A stretch of DNA of 64,000 bases from an uncultured Muribaculaceae bacterium (lineage in GTDB: Bacteria; Bacteroidota; Bacteroidia; Bacteroidales; Muribaculaceae), in contig CAKTOT010000003.1 of NCBI GenBank assembly GCA_934590135.1, positions 1 to 64,000 of the forward strand, in the 5' to 3' direction. Position 1 is the first letter of the stretch. The number at the start of each line of letters is the position of its first letter. A model generated the notes under the pieces. The model saw nothing but the letters and a program-made list of their open reading frames with translations. It searched no databases and was not told where the DNA came from. Made by a program: the position numbers and the translations under genes. This document shows positions 61,244-64,000 of the stretch, piece after piece.

Positions 61244-64000
61244 TTACTTGCTTCCGAGGCGTGAGTCTATAGCGTCAAAAATGTCGGCTTCGTCACCGGT
61301 ATAGTTGGAGCGTACGGCGCGTAAGTATTCATCGGCTTCGAAGACTTTGCCTTTGGCGCGCATGGCGTCACTCAGGACGATAAATCCGCGTGCCAGCCAG
61401 TACTGGTGGGGCGTGCCCGAAGCGGTGAATGCTTCGGCTGTGGCGAGGGCTTCATCGTTCATTTGATGGTCGAGGTAGTTTTGTGCCAGATATACGGCGG
61501 CTTTGGCTCCGTAGATATCGGAGGCGTCTTTGGCCAGTTTGGACCACATCTGTCGTGCGTCTTCGTCATTGCCGGCAAGGTGTTCGGCCAAGCCCAAGGA
61601 GAATGCCGCTTCGGTTTTGTCTTGTGCACCGAGCGTCGAGGACGATAGTACGGACTGGGCGGCATCACGCAGTGCGGCAGCATCGCCTTGGTCGCGTGCT
61701 ATGCGCATCAGTCCCATACGGGCGGCGTTGGCATTTTGGGGCGTGGAAGCTCGTTGGCTCAGCTTGACCCAAGCATCGCGGGCATTGCCTTGGCGTCCTT
61801 GCGCATAGTCGTATGCAGCCACGATGGCCAGGGCGTCCTCGGCTGCTTCGGCATCGGGATATTCGGTGACGATGGCTGATGCGTATTTGTAGGCATCATC
61901 GGTGGCTTGGCGTTCCGAAGCCTCGTCCATTAGGTAGGCAAGTGCGCGGTGGCGGTTCTGGCCTTTGGGGTAGTTCTTGAGGTAGCGGCGCATGGCTGTA
62001 ATTCCACGTCCGTCAAGGTATTGTTCTTCGGCTGCTTCGAATGACAGTCGGTCCGATTCGGCTGCTTCGAGTCGTGGCGCGTTGTCTATTCCGGCGATGA
62101 ATTGCTCGTAGCGCTCCATTTCGCCGGCGTCGGCGGCATAGCGTTTGAGCACTTCGGCGGCCTGGTGTGCCTCGGTGCTTGTGGGATATTCGCGTATCAG
62201 GCGTGCGTAAGTCTTGGAGGCTTCGTCTTTTCGGTCTGCATCGGCATAAATATTGGCCAGATATAGCAGAGCTTGGCGGCCTTGCTGAGTGGCCGGATAC
62301 TTGGATGTGAGTTCGTCGAGCGTGCGTTCGGCGTTTTCGTTGTCATTGCTGAGCTGGTATGCTTCGGCGGTCTCGAGTAATGCCTCGGGCATCAGTGAAG
62401 ATGACGGGAAGTCTTTGCGCAAACGTTGCAGCAGGCGCAGGCGTTCGGCTTGGTCGGAGTTGTATGATGCGATGACGGCTTGCTGGAACAGTGGGTAATC
62501 GCCGGCGCGAGGAGCCATTTCAAAAGCGTGGGCGTATGCCTTGCGTGCTTGTTCCCAATGTTTTTGGTAGTAATGGGCGTCGCCCAGACGTGTGTATGCG
62601 TCGGCCACGATGTGTTTGGGCATATTGTTATGGCTTTCGATGGCGTTGCGGAAAGCGTTGGCTGCCAATCCGTAGTGTTTCAGGCCCAGCTCGGCATATC
62701 CGAGGTCGTAGTAGGCCAGACGGGCGTTGGCGTCGTTGCCGGAGGCGTCTTGGAGGTAGGCCTTGAGGTTTTCGGCGGCGTTTGCGTGCTGATTGTCAAG
62801 TAGGTATGCTTCGCCTAAGGCCATAAGTGTCTCGTGGGCCACCTTGCTGTCGTAGCCGGCAAGTTCCTTGGCTTGTTCGAGGCGTGCGATGGCGTCTCCG
62901 AGCCGTTTGGCGCCGAGGTCTCGTAATCCCAAGGCATAGAGAACTTGCTGCTTGGCGGCGAGTATTTCGGGCGAGGGATTGGTTGTGCGGTTGATCGAAG
63001 CAATGGCTGCATCGTAGTTGTGGTCGGTGACGTATCCGGCGATGATGTATCGGCGGACGATGTCACTATGGGTGCTTTCGGGGAATACCTCGAGGTATTC
63101 CTCAAAGGTTTTGACTGACGAGCCAAAAGGTACGCTGCCGCCGCGCGACAGTGCCACAGCGTAGTTGTAATAGGCGTTTTCGCGGGCTGAGTTATCGAAG
63201 GTCATGCGCGCGGCGTGGTCAAACGCCATTATGGCTGCGTCTGTATCGTTTTGTTTCAGTAGCGCCTGTCCGATGTACAGATAGGCATTTTGTCCCATGG
63301 CCGAGGGGCTGTCGCACACGCGGCGTAGGGTTTGTACTGCTTCGGCGTAGTCGCCGCTATTGTACTCGCTGACGCCGAGAATGTACAGCGATGTGGGTTG
63401 AGGCTCGGCGGTGGCATTGACGTATGCGCGTACGTAGGGTACGGCTTCGTCAAAGCGGTCGAGGTGGTAAAGGCTTTCGCCGGCAATACGGTTGGCCTCG
63501 GCGGTGAATTCGGTGGGAGTGGTGGTGTTGCGACCCAGCATACGACGTGCTTCTTCGAGCGAGCGGCTGTAGTCTTCGCGCACGAAGAATATTTGCGCCA
63601 TGTAGTATGGCGTCATATCGCCGGGGGCTACGGTTGTATTGGCCTGTGCAAAGAGATCGAGCGCCGTGTCGTATTGGCGACGTGCATAGGCGATGTATGC
63701 GAGGTAGAATGTTGCGGCATCGCGATATTCGGGCTTGTCGCGCAGGGACATCATCAGAGTCTGTGCACTGTCGTAGTCGGCCAGCTTGAGGTAGCAGTAT
63801 GCGGTACGATAGTCGTACTCGTCTTGCCTCTCGGGGGTGAGTGCGGACGCATCAACGCGGCGGTAAAGTTCGAGGGCCTTGGCATAATTGTGCTCGAATT
63901 CGATGTCGGCTATGCACATCATCACGTCTTGGCGCATCAGTGAGGCGGGATATGTATCAAGAAATTGCTCGAAACGAGCGCGTGCGCGACTGTCGCCGAG
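61244..64000 (-). CDS. large TPR-repeat protein, N-terminus outside the window
   Basis: The frame is open to the window edge, giving at least 918 residues. The first internal ATG at 63937 follows 21 further in-frame codons with matching TPR-like sequence, so it is unlikely to be the true start. The protein consists of many tetratricopeptide repeats (SLYHLDRFDEAVPYVRAYVN, ILGVSEYNSGDYAEAVQTLR, AYYDLGYAELGLKHYGLAAN). The arrangement suits a periplasmic scaffold. It precedes the barrel gene by 86 nt. Confidence 0.9.
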   Translation of the reverse strand, partial: LGDSRARARFEQFLDTYPASLMRQDVMMCIADIEFEHNYAKALELYRRVDASALTPERQDEYDYRTAYCYLKLADYDSAQTLMMSLRDKPEYRDAATFYLAYIAYARRQYDTALDLFAQANTTVAPGDMTPYYMAQIFFVREDYSRSLEEARRMLGRNTTTPTEFTAEANRIAGESLYHLDRFDEAVPYVRAYVNATAEPQPTSLYILGVSEYNSGDYAEAVQTLRRVCDSPSAMGQNAYLYIGQALLKQNDTDAAIMAFDHAARMTFDNSARENAYYNYAVALSRGGSVPFGSSVKTFEEYLEVFPESTHSDIVRRYIIAGYVTDHNYDAAIASINRTTNPSPEILAAKQQVLYALGLRDLGAKRLGDAIARLEQAKELAGYDSKVAHETLMALGEAYLLDNQHANAAENLKAYLQDASGNDANARLAYYDLGYAELGLKHYGLAANAFRNAIESHNNMPKHIVADAYTRLGDAHYYQKHWEQARKAYAHAFEMAPRAGDYPLFQQAVIASYNSDQAERLRLLQRLRKDFPSSSLMPEALLETAEAYQLSNDNENAERTLDELTSKYPATQQGRQALLYLANIYADADRKDEASKTYARLIREYPTSTEAHQAAEVLKRYAADAGEMERYEQFIAGIDNAPRLEAAESDRLSFEAAEEQYLDGRGITAMRRYLKNYPKGQNRHRALAYLMDEASERQATDDAYKYASAIVTEYPDAEAAEDALAIVAAYDYAQGRQGNARDAWVKLSQRASTPQNANAARMGLMRIARDQGDAAALRDAAQSVLSSSTLGAQDKTEAAFSLGLAEHLAGNDEDARQMWSKLAKDASDIYGAKAAVYLAQNYLDHQMNDEALATAEAFTASGTPHQYWLARGFIVLSDAMRAKGKVFEADEYLRAVRSNYTGDEADIFDAIDSRLGSK

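Noticed and set aside
1..64000. tRNA, rRNA, CRISPR, insertion sequence or prophage
   Set aside because: None seen: no cloverleaf-like intergenic blocks, no regularly spaced repeats, no transposase or integrase sequence.

Overview
The window reads as chromosome from a Bacteroidales gut-type bacterium, most likely Muribaculaceae or a close relative. The family assignment is inference. Seen directly are a SusC/SusD pair, many Bacteroidetes-type promoters (TAnnTTTG at -7, sometimes with TTTG 19-21 nt upstream), A-rich leaders in place of Shine-Dalgarno sites, lipoproteins with Bacteroidetes-style signals, a fused SecDF, an OmpA with a long leader, and a moderately high G+C content. I found no rRNA or tRNA genes, CRISPR array, insertion sequence or prophage.

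Layout. 1-5932 (+): end of a polysaccharide-utilisation-like cluster with a SusC C-terminus, a SusD-like lipoprotein, an unrecognised lipoprotein and a PKD-domain lipoprotein, closed by a strong hairpin. 6250-11139 (+): a secreted family-10-like glycosyl hydrolase (GHL10/DUF187 type) with fibronectin-like repeats and a type-IX-secretion-like tail, then an Ig-like-domain lipoprotein. 11803-14142 (-): a PiT phosphate transporter with a PhoU-like tail. 14634-19836 (+): lysS, gpsA, pgi, murI. 19992-28007 (-): a CPA2 antiporter, asd, and the conserved group yceD-rpmF-fabH-era-der. 28183-31901 (-): a DEAD-box helicase, a MATE exporter and a TPR membrane protein. 32246-38885 (-): a small porin-like barrel, the tight cluster DUF3256-xseA-xseB-ybaK-aroC, and a second DEAD-box helicase with a DbpA-type RNA-binding domain. 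39152-41371 (-): a PpiD-like periplasmic folding factor. 41554-45129 (-): a 1,115-residue protein with apparent OB-fold segments and a C-terminal Schlafen/AlbA_2-like domain, followed by a 57-residue basic protein ending at a terminator. 45488-49397 (-): metK with a long leader, a HIT protein, a thioredoxin-fold lipoprotein without CxxC, and greA. 49792-52463 (-): a CPBP-type membrane protease homologue followed by a membrane protein with two FMN-binding domains and two CxxxCP cluster motifs. 52665-64000 (-): OmpA, SecDF, an SPFH/NfeD pair, a barrel protein, and a long TPR protein that runs off the window.

Most of the window is housekeeping: translation and GTPases, cell-envelope biogenesis, isoprenoid-free central steps such as G3P and G6P metabolism, aspartate and chorismate biosynthesis, and protein export. 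The parts most worth following up are the OB-fold/AlbA_2 protein with its small downstream partner and hairpin-interrupted leader, the metK leader with a 23-codon upstream ORF, the duplicated flavin-domain protein, an L32 protein whose second zinc knuckle is one residue short, and a group of promoters sharing an extended upstream block.
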